Shown here piece after piece: positions 9,211-17,598 of a stretch of 46,976 bases of DNA. Under the pieces are notes generated by a model. That model saw only the letters and a program-made list of their open reading frames with translations, was not told the origin of the DNA and searched no databases. Position 1 is the first letter of the stretch. Every line of letters starts with the position of its first letter. This stretch comes from Pseudomonadota bacterium (GTDB lineage: Bacteria > Myxococcota_A > UBA796 > SXON01): the NCBI GenBank assembly GCA_030684355.1, contig JAUXTN010000074.1, positions 1 to 46,976 on the forward strand, given 5' to 3'. A program made the position numbers and the translations under genes.

Positions 9211-9239
9211 TGCTGACGCAGCTCCCCGCCGGGCATTAC
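9211..9239 (-). promoter_or_regulatory. Candidate ECF-sigma promoter of copZ
   Basis: On the - strand GTAAT (9239-9235) and CGTC (9218-9215) are separated by 16 bases, and the -10 context GCGTCAGCA is identical to that upstream of copA. The spacer sequences differ, so the boxes look conserved by function rather than by recent copying. The predicted start near 9207 leaves about 43 bases before the copZ ATG. Confidence 0.65.
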
Positions 9240-9294
9240 GCGTCGCCGCCCGCGGGGGTGCGGATGCCGCTCCCCGCCGGACCGGACGCGGGAG

Positions 9295-10344
9295 CTAGAA
9301 CCCGTCCGCGTTACGACGCCGCCGCGCCTTGCGACGCCCTTCGTGTCGGGTGCGCGGGTCGATCCGGCGGACCACGACCGCCTGCTCGACCAGCAGCGTG
9401 CGGAAGCTCGCCAGCCGCTCCGGGTCGAGCGTGCCGTCCGCGACCGCCGCCAGCACGGCGCACGCGGGCTCGTTGCTGTGGCCACAGTCCTCGAACCGGC
9501 AGCCCTCCGAGAGGGCCCGGATGTCGGCGAACGTGCGCTCCAGCCCCTCTGTCGCCAGCCCGAGCGCGAGCTCGCGGATGCCCGGCGCGTCGATGAGCAG
9601 GCCCCGCTCACCCGGGAGGGCGAAGAGCTCGCGGTGGGTGGTGGTGTGCTGGCCGCGGTCGTCGTGGGTGCGGATCTCCCGCACCAGCTGCCGCGCCTCG
9701 CCGAGGAGGAAGTTGAGGAGCGTCGACTTGCCCACGCCCGACGTGCCCAGCAACATCGCCGTCTCGCCCGGCTTCAGGTAGGGCAGGAGCGCGTCCACCC
9801 CGTGCTCGTCCCGCGTGTGCACCGCCACGACCGGCACCCCCGCGAGGCGCTGGGAGAGGCTGTCGAGGTAGCTTCCGACCTCCGGATCGAGGTCGGCCTT
9901 GGTGAGGACGACGACCGGCTGCGCGCCGGCCTCGAACGCCACCGCGACCATGCGGTCGAGCCGCCGGGGCTCCAGGTCCTGGTTGGCGGAAGTGAGGATC
10001 AGCACGCGGTCCAGGTTGGACGCGAGCACCTGGGTGCGGAGGGCGCGCCCGGCCTCGTTGCGGGTGAGGGCGCCTCGACGCGGCAACCGCCAGACCACGC
10101 GGGTCCCCTGCACCGCCACCCAGTCACCCACCGCGAGGGCACCCTCGTCGGCGCCGGGGTTGACCGAGGGATCGGGGAGGTGCACCTCGGCGAACGTGTC
10201 GTGCACGACCGTGGCGCCACGATGCAGCGCGATCACGCGCGCGGCCCGCGGGAGGTCCGAGTCCACCGAGAAGGGGGGGTGGGTGTACTGGACCGCCCAC
10301 GCTTGAGCGTCGGGTTCCTTCCAGCCGAGTGTAAAAGGCGACAT
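9295..10344 (-). CDS. rsgA: Ribosome small-subunit biogenesis GTPase RsgA
   Basis: This 349-residue circularly permuted GTPase acts in late 30S subunit maturation. The motif order is permuted as expected: G4 TKAD at 148-151 comes before the P-loop GTSGVGKST at 200-208 and G3 DAPG at 252-255. An OB-fold-like N-terminal domain occupies about residues 30-100. The C-terminal zinc site C282-x4-C287-x-H289-x5-C295 is intact. I chose the ATG at 10344 because residues before it in the longer frame are low-complexity and unlike the family. A basic Arg/Lys-rich tail ends the protein. It is a stand-alone housekeeping gene, divergent from the next lipoprotein. Confidence 0.94.
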   Translation of the reverse strand: MSPFTLGWKEPDAQAWAVQYTHPPFSVDSDLPRAARVIALHRGATVVHDTFAEVHLPDPSVNPGADEGALAVGDWVAVQGTRVVWRLPRRGALTRNEAGRALRTQVLASNLDRVLILTSANQDLEPRRLDRMVAVAFEAGAQPVVVLTKADLDPEVGSYLDSLSQRLAGVPVVAVHTRDEHGVDALLPYLKPGETAMLLGTSGVGKSTLLNFLLGEARQLVREIRTHDDRGQHTTTHRELFALPGERGLLIDAPGIRELALGLATEGLERTFADIRALSEGCRFEDCGHSNEPACAVLAAVADGTLDPERLASFRTLLVEQAVVVRRIDPRTRHEGRRKARRRRNADGF

Positions 10345-10401
10345 CCAAGAACGTAGGCACGGAGCCAGCGCTCGTCTACGGGGAGAGGCGCGCCATCCGC
10401 T

Positions 10402-10421
10402 GCAACGCACCGCAACGCACC
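10402..10421. repeat. 10-bp tandem duplication in a divergent intergenic region
   Basis: Two exact copies of GCAACGCACC lie head to tail between the rsgA start and the beta-helix lipoprotein start. They could be a regulator site or a chance slippage product; no further promoter element could be assigned in the 179-base gap. Confidence 0.4.
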
Positions 10422-10523
10422 GCGATGGCCCGGAGGCGGCTGCCACGCGATGAAGAGGGGGTCGCCGGTGGAACCAACCCTCGCCCGTCGACGCGTGTCA
10501 ACCGTCTCCCTCGGAGCTCCCAA

Positions 10524-12923
10524 ATGATCCGTCGCCCCACGACCCTCCTCCTCGCGCTCTTCGTCGGCGGCTGCGCCCCCCCCGAGACCACGCCCGCCGA
10601 CGACACCGGCACCGGCACCGACACCGGCACCGACACCGTCATCGACACCTCGCCGCCAAACCTCGCCTGGTACGCCGACGGAACGCCGACCGTGGCGGCT
10701 CCCGCAATCCCCTGGTCGGAGTCGGGGCTGGAGGTCGCCCCGCCCGAATTCGCGTGCCGCGAGGGGTGGACCGCCACCGAATTGGACAACGGTGCCACGA
10801 TTTGTGAGCCGTGGCCGAGCGGGGCGCGGGAGGTCTGCGACTCCGCCACCGCCATGCACCTCCCGGGCACCGACGGCTGTGTCGAAGTGGGCGCCGCCTG
10901 CCCCGCCGGCGACTGGGCCGAGGCGCTCCCCGGGAGCGGCGTGTGGTACGTCTCCCCCGGCGGCACCGGCGACGGCACCTCCATGGCGAGCCCGCTCGGC
11001 AGCGTCGCCGCCGCGATCGCCGCCGCCGCGGCCGGTGACACCGTGGCCCTCGCGAAGGGCACCTACGACGAGGCGATCACCGTCACCGGCGAGGTGAGGA
11101 TCCAGGGTGCGTGCGCCGCCGAGACCACGCTCACCGCGTCCGCCATCACCGAGGCGGACGCCGTCGTGACGCTCGACGGGGGCACGCTCGCCCTCCGCGA
11201 CCTCCAGGTCTCCGACGCGCCCGGGATGGGCCTCTCCGCCGCGGGCGGCACCCTCGACGTCGACGGCGTCGCGTTCGTCGGCAACACCGTCTACAACGCG
11301 TACCTCGAGAGCGCGACGGTCACGGTGAACGACGCCCTGTTCGCGGAGGGCCGGCCCCGCCCGAGCGACGGGCTCTACGGCTACGGCCTCACCCTGATCG
11401 GCGGCACGCTCGAGCTGACCGACTCGGCCGTCGTGCACAACACCGGCGTCGGGGTCAAGCTCAAAGACGGCACCGCCTCCATCGACGGCCTCGCGATCGC
11501 CGAGACCGAGCCGCGCGCCTCCGACCTGACCCTGGGCGACGGGATCGAGCTCCAGGGCACCGAGGCCGCCACGCTCACGGGGCTCGTGGTCGAGGATGTC
11601 CACTACCGGGGCATCGGGCTCTCCGACGAGGCGGATGCCACCCTGTCCGACAGCGTCGTGCGCGGCGTCGCGCCCCAGGCCTCGGACGGCGGCAACGCCT
11701 ACGGTGTCACGGTCGTGAGCTACGCCCGCCTCGCCGTCGAGCGGAGCTTCTTCGACCGGAACGGGGGCGGCATCCTGACCTACACCGCGGACGACGCCGA
11801 CGACTACTCGGTCTCCCTCTCGGTCACCGACACGGTGATGCGGGGCGGGGTGCGGCCGCCCGGCCTGACGGTCGGCGGGTTCGGGATCGTCAACAACGCG
11901 ATCGGAGCGCTCACGGTCAGCCGCGCGGTGTTCACCGACAACGAGGGCGAGGCCATCTCGTTCCAGCGCGGGGGGATGACCGCGACCCTGACGGACATCC
12001 GGGCAGAGCGCTCGGGGGCGAAGGGCAACGGCGGCGCCGGGATCTACGTGGCCGGCGCCGACGTGACGGTGGAGCGCGCCTCGCTGGTCGACAACGCGAC
12101 CGTCGGGATCGTGGCCATGGGAGCCGCGTCGGTCACCGCCACCGACGTGTACGTCGCGGCGCCCGCCCTGGCCCCGGGCTCCATGGGTCCCGCTGGCATC
12201 TTCGTCACGGGCTTGGAGTCGCTCGCGCTGTCGCGCGTCCTCATCGAGGACGTCGCGTACCTCGGGCTCTACGCGGAGTTGACCAGCGCGGTGACCGTCT
12301 CCGACCTCGTCGCGCGGCGGGTCGCCCCCGACGCGGACGACACCTACGGCGTCGGCGTCGTCCTCAACGGGAACGACGCCGCCCGGCTCGAGCGGGCCGA
12401 CGTGAGCGACACCCGGCTGGCCGGCGTCGACATCGTGGGGATCGCCGAGATCTACGACCTGCGTGTCACCCGCACGACCTCGAGCGCGGGCTTCGGGTAC
12501 CTCGGCGTGGGCGTGCTCCTCGAGTCCGCGCAGGTCACCGGCGCGCGCTGGGTGGTGGAGGACAGCCAGAACGCGGGCGTGGGCCTCAACGACAGCGCCC
12601 TGACGGTGTCGGACGTGCTCGTGGACGGTGTCGCGCCGCGCCCCTGCGTCGCGACGACCTGCCCCGAAGACGGCGCCGCCACGGGCGTGTACCTCGACCG
12701 GTCGAGCACGCTCGAGCTCTCGGCCTTCCTCGTGCAGGACGCCGACGGCGTCGGGGTCCAGAGCCGGGGGACGGCGTCGCTGACCGACGGGTACATCCGC
12801 GAAGCGCCGTACGCGATCGAGGAGGCGGGGAACGGCCTCGTCACGTCGTCGCGGGTGGACGTGAGTGGCGCGACCGCGGCCTCTCCGACGAGCGCCCAGC
12901 CCGCGCCCACGCTGGTGTACTGA
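10524..12923 (+). CDS. Right-handed beta-helix lipoprotein
   Basis: This 799-residue surface protein has a lipoprotein signal peptide (LLLALFVGGC, anchor near C17) and an Asp-Thr linker (DDTGTGTDTGTDT). From about residue 140 the segment WYVSPGGTGDGTSMASPLGS, followed by AAGDTVALAKGTYDE, is the classic entry into DUF1565/pectate-lyase-like beta-helices. The rest is repeats rich in Val, Asp, Gly and Thr with recurring phrases such as VTATDV and VTVSDL, consistent with stacked helix coils. I start at the ATG with GGAG upstream rather than at an in-frame ATG 99 bases earlier, which would bury the signal peptide. Its stop overlaps the next start by one base (TGATG), so the two are coupled. No catalytic residues are evident; a polysaccharide-binding or adhesive role is a guess. 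Confidence 0.8.
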   Translation: MIRRPTTLLLALFVGGCAPPETTPADDTGTGTDTGTDTVIDTSPPNLAWYADGTPTVAAPAIPWSESGLEVAPPEFACREGWTATELDNGATICEPWPSGAREVCDSATAMHLPGTDGCVEVGAACPAGDWAEALPGSGVWYVSPGGTGDGTSMASPLGSVAAAIAAAAAGDTVALAKGTYDEAITVTGEVRIQGACAAETTLTASAITEADAVVTLDGGTLALRDLQVSDAPGMGLSAAGGTLDVDGVAFVGNTVYNAYLESATVTVNDALFAEGRPRPSDGLYGYGLTLIGGTLELTDSAVVHNTGVGVKLKDGTASIDGLAIAETEPRASDLTLGDGIELQGTEAATLTGLVVEDVHYRGIGLSDEADATLSDSVVRGVAPQASDGGNAYGVTVVSYARLAVERSFFDRNGGGILTYTADDADDYSVSLSVTDTVMRGGVRPPGLTVGGFGIVNNAIGALTVSRAVFTDNEGEAISFQRGGMTATLTDIRAERSGAKGNGGAGIYVAGADVTVERASLVDNATVGIVAMGAASVTATDVYVAAPALAPGSMGPAGIFVTGLESLALSRVLIEDVAYLGLYAELTSAVTVSDLVARRVAPDADDTYGVGVVLNGNDAARLERADVSDTRLAGVDIVGIAEIYDLRVTRTTSSAGFGYLGVGVLLESAQVTGARWVVEDSQNAGVGLNDSALTVSDVLVDGVAPRPCVATTCPEDGAATGVYLDRSSTLELSAFLVQDADGVGVQSRGTASLTDGYIREAPYAIEEAGNGLVTSSRVDVSGATAASPTSAQPAPTLVY

Positions 12924-14161
12924 TGCGTTGCCTCCTGTTGCTCCTCGCCGCCTGCCAGGGCGGCGCTGCGGACGGCGACGCGAAGGACGTCGCGGGCGAT
13001 ACATCCGGTGATACATCGGGCGATACCCCTGGCGATACATCCGGCGATACATCCGGCCTCGCGACCACCTGCGACGGCGTCCCCCTCGACGCCACCTGCC
13101 CCGGCGCCATCGAGCTCGCCGACGGCGACGGGGTGTCGGTGGTGGACGTGGCGGTGAGTTGGTCGTGGTCGTCCGCGTGCCAGGCGGGGGTGGCCGATCC
13201 CATCTACGTGCGCGTGCCCGCCGACGCGACGGCGGTGCAGCTCACCGTGCTCGCGGACAACGCCCCGACCTGGGCGCACGTGCTGGTCGAGGGCGAGAGC
13301 CTCCTCGACAAGGTGGCGCCGAACGACCAGGATCCCCACGCGCAGCACCCCGCGCCGGCGATCAGCCGCCTGTGGCCGACCTCGCCCGACGAGCCCACGC
13401 CGAGCGGCTGCTGGGCGATCCTGCCGCGCGCCGTCGATCCTGATCCCGCCAGCCTCTCCGGGCGGGTGCTCCTCCACGTGCGCCGCGGGGAGCCCAGCGC
13501 GGGCGTCCTCCCGGTGGTGGGCGTGATCGTCGGCGATGCGCCCATCTCCGAAGCGGAGGTGCTCGACATCCTCGCGTTGGCCGCGGCGACGTTCGTCGGT
13601 GACGGGGTCACGCTCGGCGTCGCCCCCACCGAATGGATGGACTGGGACATCGGCGCGGGGCTCGGCCTGGACGACGACCGGTACGACCTGTTGCGGGCGT
13701 GGACGGATCCGAACGGCACCGGCGCCATCCCGGTGTTCTTCGCGCGGGAGTTCGCCACGGGCGGCATCGTCGGCCAGGCCGGCGGCATCCCCGGTGCCCC
13801 GGTGCCCGGGACGGCCTCCTCCGGGGTCACCGCGTCGGTGGCGCCGTACGTGGACTACGGCGACGGATCCGTCGACACCGGGGCGCTCGGCCAGGTGGTC
13901 ACCCACGAGCTCGGCCACCAGGTCGGGCTCTGGCACACCTCGGAGAGCACCGGCACGTGGCACGACACGCTCGCGGACACTCCCGAGTGCGCCGAGGCGA
14001 GCGACACGGATGGGAGCGGAACCGTCGGGTACGACGAGTGCACGGGGCGCGGCGCTGACAATGTCATGTTCTGGCAGTCCAGCGGCCTCGGGGACCAGGA
14101 CGTGTTGTCACCGCTCCAACTCTCGGTCGTGGCGCGATCGCCGAGGGTCCTGCCGGAGTAG
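12923..14161 (+). CDS. Metzincin-like zinc metalloprotease lipoprotein (M43-like)
   Basis: This 412-residue protein has a very short lipoprotein signal (MRCLLLLLAAC). A linker of five four-residue repeats follows (DTSG and DTPG units). The zinc motif HELGHQVGLWH occupies residues 328-338, matching HExxHxxGxxH. About 45 residues later the sequence DNVMFW supplies a candidate Met-turn. Between them HDTLADTPEC and the later Cys resemble the DTP...C spacing of pappalysin/cytophagalysin (M43) proteases. The upstream 200 residues are unassigned. Translation is coupled to the beta-helix lipoprotein by a one-base overlap, so the two may act together at the cell surface. The substrate is unknown. Confidence 0.78.
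   Translation: MRCLLLLLAACQGGAADGDAKDVAGDTSGDTSGDTPGDTSGDTSGLATTCDGVPLDATCPGAIELADGDGVSVVDVAVSWSWSSACQAGVADPIYVRVPADATAVQLTVLADNAPTWAHVLVEGESLLDKVAPNDQDPHAQHPAPAISRLWPTSPDEPTPSGCWAILPRAVDPDPASLSGRVLLHVRRGEPSAGVLPVVGVIVGDAPISEAEVLDILALAAATFVGDGVTLGVAPTEWMDWDIGAGLGLDDDRYDLLRAWTDPNGTGAIPVFFAREFATGGIVGQAGGIPGAPVPGTASSGVTASVAPYVDYGDGSVDTGALGQVVTHELGHQVGLWHTSESTGTWHDTLADTPECAEASDTDGSGTVGYDECTGRGADNVMFWQSSGLGDQDVLSPLQLSVVARSPRVLPE
12998..13057 (+). repeat. Five 12-bp tandem repeats encoding a DTxG linker
   Basis: Units at 12998, 13010, 13022, 13034 and 13046 follow the pattern GATACATCCGGC, with small differences. They encode DTSG, DTSG, DTPG, DTSG and DTSG. The codons GAT and ACA are unusual beside the GAC and ACC favoured everywhere else in this gene, which suggests recent expansion by slippage. 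Confidence 0.85.
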
Positions 14162-14216
14162 GGCGGGCGAGGGCGGGCCTCCTTTCCCGTCCGGGGCGCC
14201 GTGCTACCCTCGTGGC

Positions 14217-15140
14217 ATGGCGGTGCTCCTCGTCCAGGAACGGCTGATCGCGCTCGGCGCGCGGACCCTCTTCGGGCGGACCGCGCTCTGCAACGTGTGC
14301 GTCGACGACCGGCAGGTGAGCGGCGAGCACGCGTCGATCCGGTGGTCGGAGGGCGCGTGGCAGGTTCGGGATTTAGGTAGCCGCAATGGCACTTTTCTCG
14401 ACGACGTTCAGCTCGAGCCCGGGATGTCGCGGGTGCTGACCGTCGGGGCGACCCTGCGGCTCGGTGCACAGTTCGTCGCGCGCGTGCTCGATGTCGGTCC
14501 GCCGGGCCCCTCCGCGAGCCGCGAGGGGGACGCCCGGCTCGCGCACGCGATGGATGGCCTGCTCGTCCTGCCCGGCGCCGAGGACCCCCGGGCGCTCGTG
14601 TTCGAAGAGGCCGGCGGCGCCTGGACGATCGAGATCGACGGCGACCCGACGCCCGCCCAGGACGGGCAGACGATCGCGCTCGGCGCCGAGACCTGGCGTA
14701 TCCTCCTCCCAATCGGCCCGCGCACGGAGGGAGTGCCGCCCACCTGGGACGTCGCCGCGAAGCCGCAGATCGAGTCCCTCGCGCTCACCTTCCGGCCGAG
14801 CGCGGACGAGGAGCAGGTGGACATCCTGCTCGGCTGGCCCGGCGGCCTGGCGCCCCTGTCCCCGCGCACGCACCAGTTCGTGATGCTCCAGCTCGCCCGG
14901 GCGCGGCAGCAGGACCATGACGCCGGCGTGTCGCGGGGGGAGGCCGGGTGGCGCTACACGGACGAGCTCCAGCGCGCGATGCGCCTGGAGCCGGCGACCC
15001 TGAACCTGTACCTGTTCCGGGCGCGCGAGCAGCTCGCCCAGGCGGGCGTGGACGGCGCGGCCCGGCTGTTCGAGCGGCGGCGCCTGAGCGGCCAGATCCG
15101 GCTCGGGGTGGAGAAGGTCACGGTGCTCCCGCCCGGCTGA
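14217..15140 (+). CDS. FHA-domain protein with C-terminal winged-helix-like region
   Basis: This 307-residue protein has an N-terminal forkhead-associated domain (about residues 1-95) with the phosphothreonine-binding signature GR...SGEHASI and DLGSRNGTFLDD. FHA domains bind phospho-Thr peptides made by Hanks-type kinases. The C-terminal part from about 215 (LSPRTHQFVMLQLARARQQD, then TLNLYLFRAREQLAQAGV and IRLGVEKV) resembles the winged helix of OmpR/SARP-type regulators, which would make it a phospho-dependent DNA-binding or docking protein. The next gene, 58 bases downstream in the same direction, is a Ser/Thr kinase and a likely partner. The winged-helix reading is my inference from pattern only. 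Confidence 0.78.
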   Translation: MAVLLVQERLIALGARTLFGRTALCNVCVDDRQVSGEHASIRWSEGAWQVRDLGSRNGTFLDDVQLEPGMSRVLTVGATLRLGAQFVARVLDVGPPGPSASREGDARLAHAMDGLLVLPGAEDPRALVFEEAGGAWTIEIDGDPTPAQDGQTIALGAETWRILLPIGPRTEGVPPTWDVAAKPQIESLALTFRPSADEEQVDILLGWPGGLAPLSPRTHQFVMLQLARARQQDHDAGVSRGEAGWRYTDELQRAMRLEPATLNLYLFRAREQLAQAGVDGAARLFERRRLSGQIRLGVEKVTVLPPG

Positions 15141-15198
15141 GCCGCGGAGGGGGCGGGCCCGGGTGCTATCCTCCGCCCTTGAGGGCCCGCCAGGAGCG

Positions 15199-17598
15199 AT
15201 GGACGACGAGACCTGGTTCCCCGCGGCCGGCAGCGCCGCCGACGCGACGTTCGGCGACGGCGGGCGCTACCGGGACCTCGGGCTCATCGCCCGCGGCGGC
15301 ATGGGCGAGGTGCGCCGGGTCTGGGACGAGAAGCTCGACATCCCCGTCGCGATGAAGATCCTCGGCTGGGAGCTGCTCGACGTGCCCGCCGCGCGCGCGC
15401 GGTTCCGGTCGGAGGTGGCGATCACCGCGCGGCTGCAGCACCCGGGCATCCCCGCCGTCTACGACCACGGCGCGCTGGCCGACGGGCGCCCGTGGTTCAC
15501 GATCACGCTCGTGGAGGGCCAGACCCTCGCGGACATCTTCACCGGCGGCGACCGCACCTCTGAGACGCGCCGGCGCTTCGTCTCCCTGATCCAGCGCGTC
15601 GCGGACACGGTCGGCTACGCGCACAGCCGCGGCGTCCTCCACCGGGATCTGAAGCCCGCGAACCTGATGGTCGGGGCGTTCGGCGAGGTGCGGGTGATGG
15701 ACTGGGGCGTCGCCCGCGCGCAGGCGGCCCCGGTGTCACCGATGGTGGCCGGGGAGCCGGCCGAGACCGCCGCGGGGGAGCCAGCCGAGGCCGCCGCGGG
15801 GGCGCCGGCGCCGTACACGTCGGCGGGCGGCACGGTCGCGGGGACGGTGCTCGGCACGCCGGCGTACATGGCGCCGGAGCAGGCCCGGGGGGCCGGGGAC
15901 CTCGATCCAACCGCGGACGTCTGGTCGCTCGGCGCCGTGCTCTACCACGCGCTCTGCGGCCGCCCGCCATACGTCGGCACCGCGCGCGAGGTCTGGCACG
16001 CGCTCGTGCGCGGCCCGCCGCCACCCGTCTTCGACGATCCGGATCTCCCGCAGGACCTCCAGGCGATCTGCGCCCAGGCGCTGTGCGTCACGCCGTCCGG
16101 TCGCTTCTCCGACGCGGGCGCGCTCGCACGGGCGCTCGCTGACTGGCTGGACGGCGCCCAGCGGCGCGCCGAGGCGCTGCTCCTCGTGGAGCGGGCGCGG
16201 GCCCGGGTGCCGGGGATCGCGGAGCTGCGCGCGGAGGTCGGCGCGCTCCGCGCGGAGGCCGACCGCCTGCTCCAGGCGGTGGCGCCCACCGAGCCCGTCG
16301 ACGCGCTCCAGCCTGGCTGGGCGCTCGAAGACCGCGCCGACGCCACCGCGTCGGAGGTCACGCTGCGCGAGGCGGGCCTCCACCAGGAGCTCCGCGCGGC
16401 GCTCGACCACGCCCCCGATCTGCCCGAGGCGCACGCGCTCCTCGCGGACTTCTACCAGGGCGCCCTCGCCCAGGCCGAGGCGGATCGGGACGCCCACGCC
16501 ATCGCGCGCAACGAGATCCTCCTCGCGACGCACGACCGCGGACGGCATGCCACCTTCCTGCGCGGGGACGGCGCGCTCACGCTCCACACCACCGCGCCCG
16601 CGCGGGCCTCGCTCTTCCGGTACGCGGAGGTCGGGCGGCGGCTGGTCCCCGTCTTCGAGCGGGAGCTCGGGGAGACGCCGCTGCGCGCGGTCGCCGTGCC
16701 GAAGGGCGCATGGATGGTGCGCCTCGAGGGGGAGGGCCCGCCCGTGCGCTACCCGGTGCGCATCGACCGCGGCGCCCACTGGGACGGCGTGCCGCCGGAG
16801 GGCGGAGAGCCGCACCCCATCTGGATCCCCGCGGCGGGGGAGCTCACCGACGAGGACGTGTACGTGCCCGCCGGGTGGTGTGTCGTCGGCGGGGATCCCT
16901 TCGCGGCGGACAGCCTGCGGCGTCAGGAGGTGTGGGTCGACGGCTTCGTGATGGGGCGCTTCCCGGTGACGGTGGGCCGGTACGCGGCGTTCCTCGACGC
17001 GCTGCTCGCCGCCGGGGAGGAGGAGGCCTACGCGGCCTGCGCGCCGCGGCTGATCGGCGGCGCGGCGGCGTTCCGGCGCGACGGGGCGCACGTGACCCCG
17101 GTCGTGGACCCCCTGCTGCCGGTGTCGGGGTTCTCGCACGTGGCGGCCACGCGCGCGGCCGCGTGGTTCGGGGGGCGCCTGCCCAACGAGCTCGAGATCG
17201 AGAAGGCGGCGCGCGGGGTGGACGGGCGGCTCACCCCCTGGGGGCGGCAGCTCGAGCCGCGGTGGTCGCGCGTGCTCGGCTCGAGCCCCTCGCCGCCGGG
17301 CTTCCTCCCCGTGGGCGCCATCGCCGAGGACGAGGGCCCCTACGGGGTGCGGGACCTCTCGGGCAACACGCGGGTGTGGTGCGCGAACTGGTGGTCGCGG
17401 CTCGGGCCGATCCGGGAACGGCGGGCCGCGGACGTGCCCGGGACCGGGACCCACCGCGCGGTCCGCGGCGGGTTCTACGGCTCGCCGCCGAACACCCAGC
17501 GCGCGGCGACCCGCTTCGGCACCTTGCCCCACCTGCCCCAGGACGGCCACGGGCTGCGGCTCGTCCGGGACCTCCCCGTCAGATCGCCGACACGTTGA
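15199..17598 (+). CDS. Ser/Thr protein kinase fused to an FGE-sulfatase-like domain
   Basis: This 799-residue protein starts with a Hanks-type kinase (about residues 24-310): glycine loop ARGGMGEV, VAIK-type lysine in VAMKIL, catalytic HRDLKPAN from residue 148, DWG in place of DFG, and the APEQARG segment. A helical linker with TPR-like composition follows. From about residue 579 (VWVDGFVMGRFPVTVGRY to RAVRGGFYGSPPNTQRAATR) there is a formylglycine-generating-enzyme-like fold. The active-site cysteine pair of true FGE enzymes is not seen, so this half is probably a binding module. No membrane helix separates the halves. I chose the ATG at 15199, preceded by AGGAG, over an ATG 36 bases upstream. 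The gene ends inside the convergent caspase gene. Confidence 0.9.
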   Translation: MDDETWFPAAGSAADATFGDGGRYRDLGLIARGGMGEVRRVWDEKLDIPVAMKILGWELLDVPAARARFRSEVAITARLQHPGIPAVYDHGALADGRPWFTITLVEGQTLADIFTGGDRTSETRRRFVSLIQRVADTVGYAHSRGVLHRDLKPANLMVGAFGEVRVMDWGVARAQAAPVSPMVAGEPAETAAGEPAEAAAGAPAPYTSAGGTVAGTVLGTPAYMAPEQARGAGDLDPTADVWSLGAVLYHALCGRPPYVGTAREVWHALVRGPPPPVFDDPDLPQDLQAICAQALCVTPSGRFSDAGALARALADWLDGAQRRAEALLLVERARARVPGIAELRAEVGALRAEADRLLQAVAPTEPVDALQPGWALEDRADATASEVTLREAGLHQELRAALDHAPDLPEAHALLADFYQGALAQAEADRDAHAIARNEILLATHDRGRHATFLRGDGALTLHTTAPARASLFRYAEVGRRLVPVFERELGETPLRAVAVPKGAWMVRLEGEGPPVRYPVRIDRGAHWDGVPPEGGEPHPIWIPAAGELTDEDVYVPAGWCVVGGDPFAADSLRRQEVWVDGFVMGRFPVTVGRYAAFLDALLAAGEEEAYAACAPRLIGGAAAFRRDGAHVTPVVDPLLPVSGFSHVAATRAAAWFGGRLPNELEIEKAARGVDGRLTPWGRQLEPRWSRVLGSSPSPPGFLPVGAIAEDEGPYGVRDLSGNTRVWCANWWSRLGPIRERRAADVPGTGTHRAVRGGFYGSPPNTQRAATRFGTLPHLPQDGHGLRLVRDLPVRSPTR

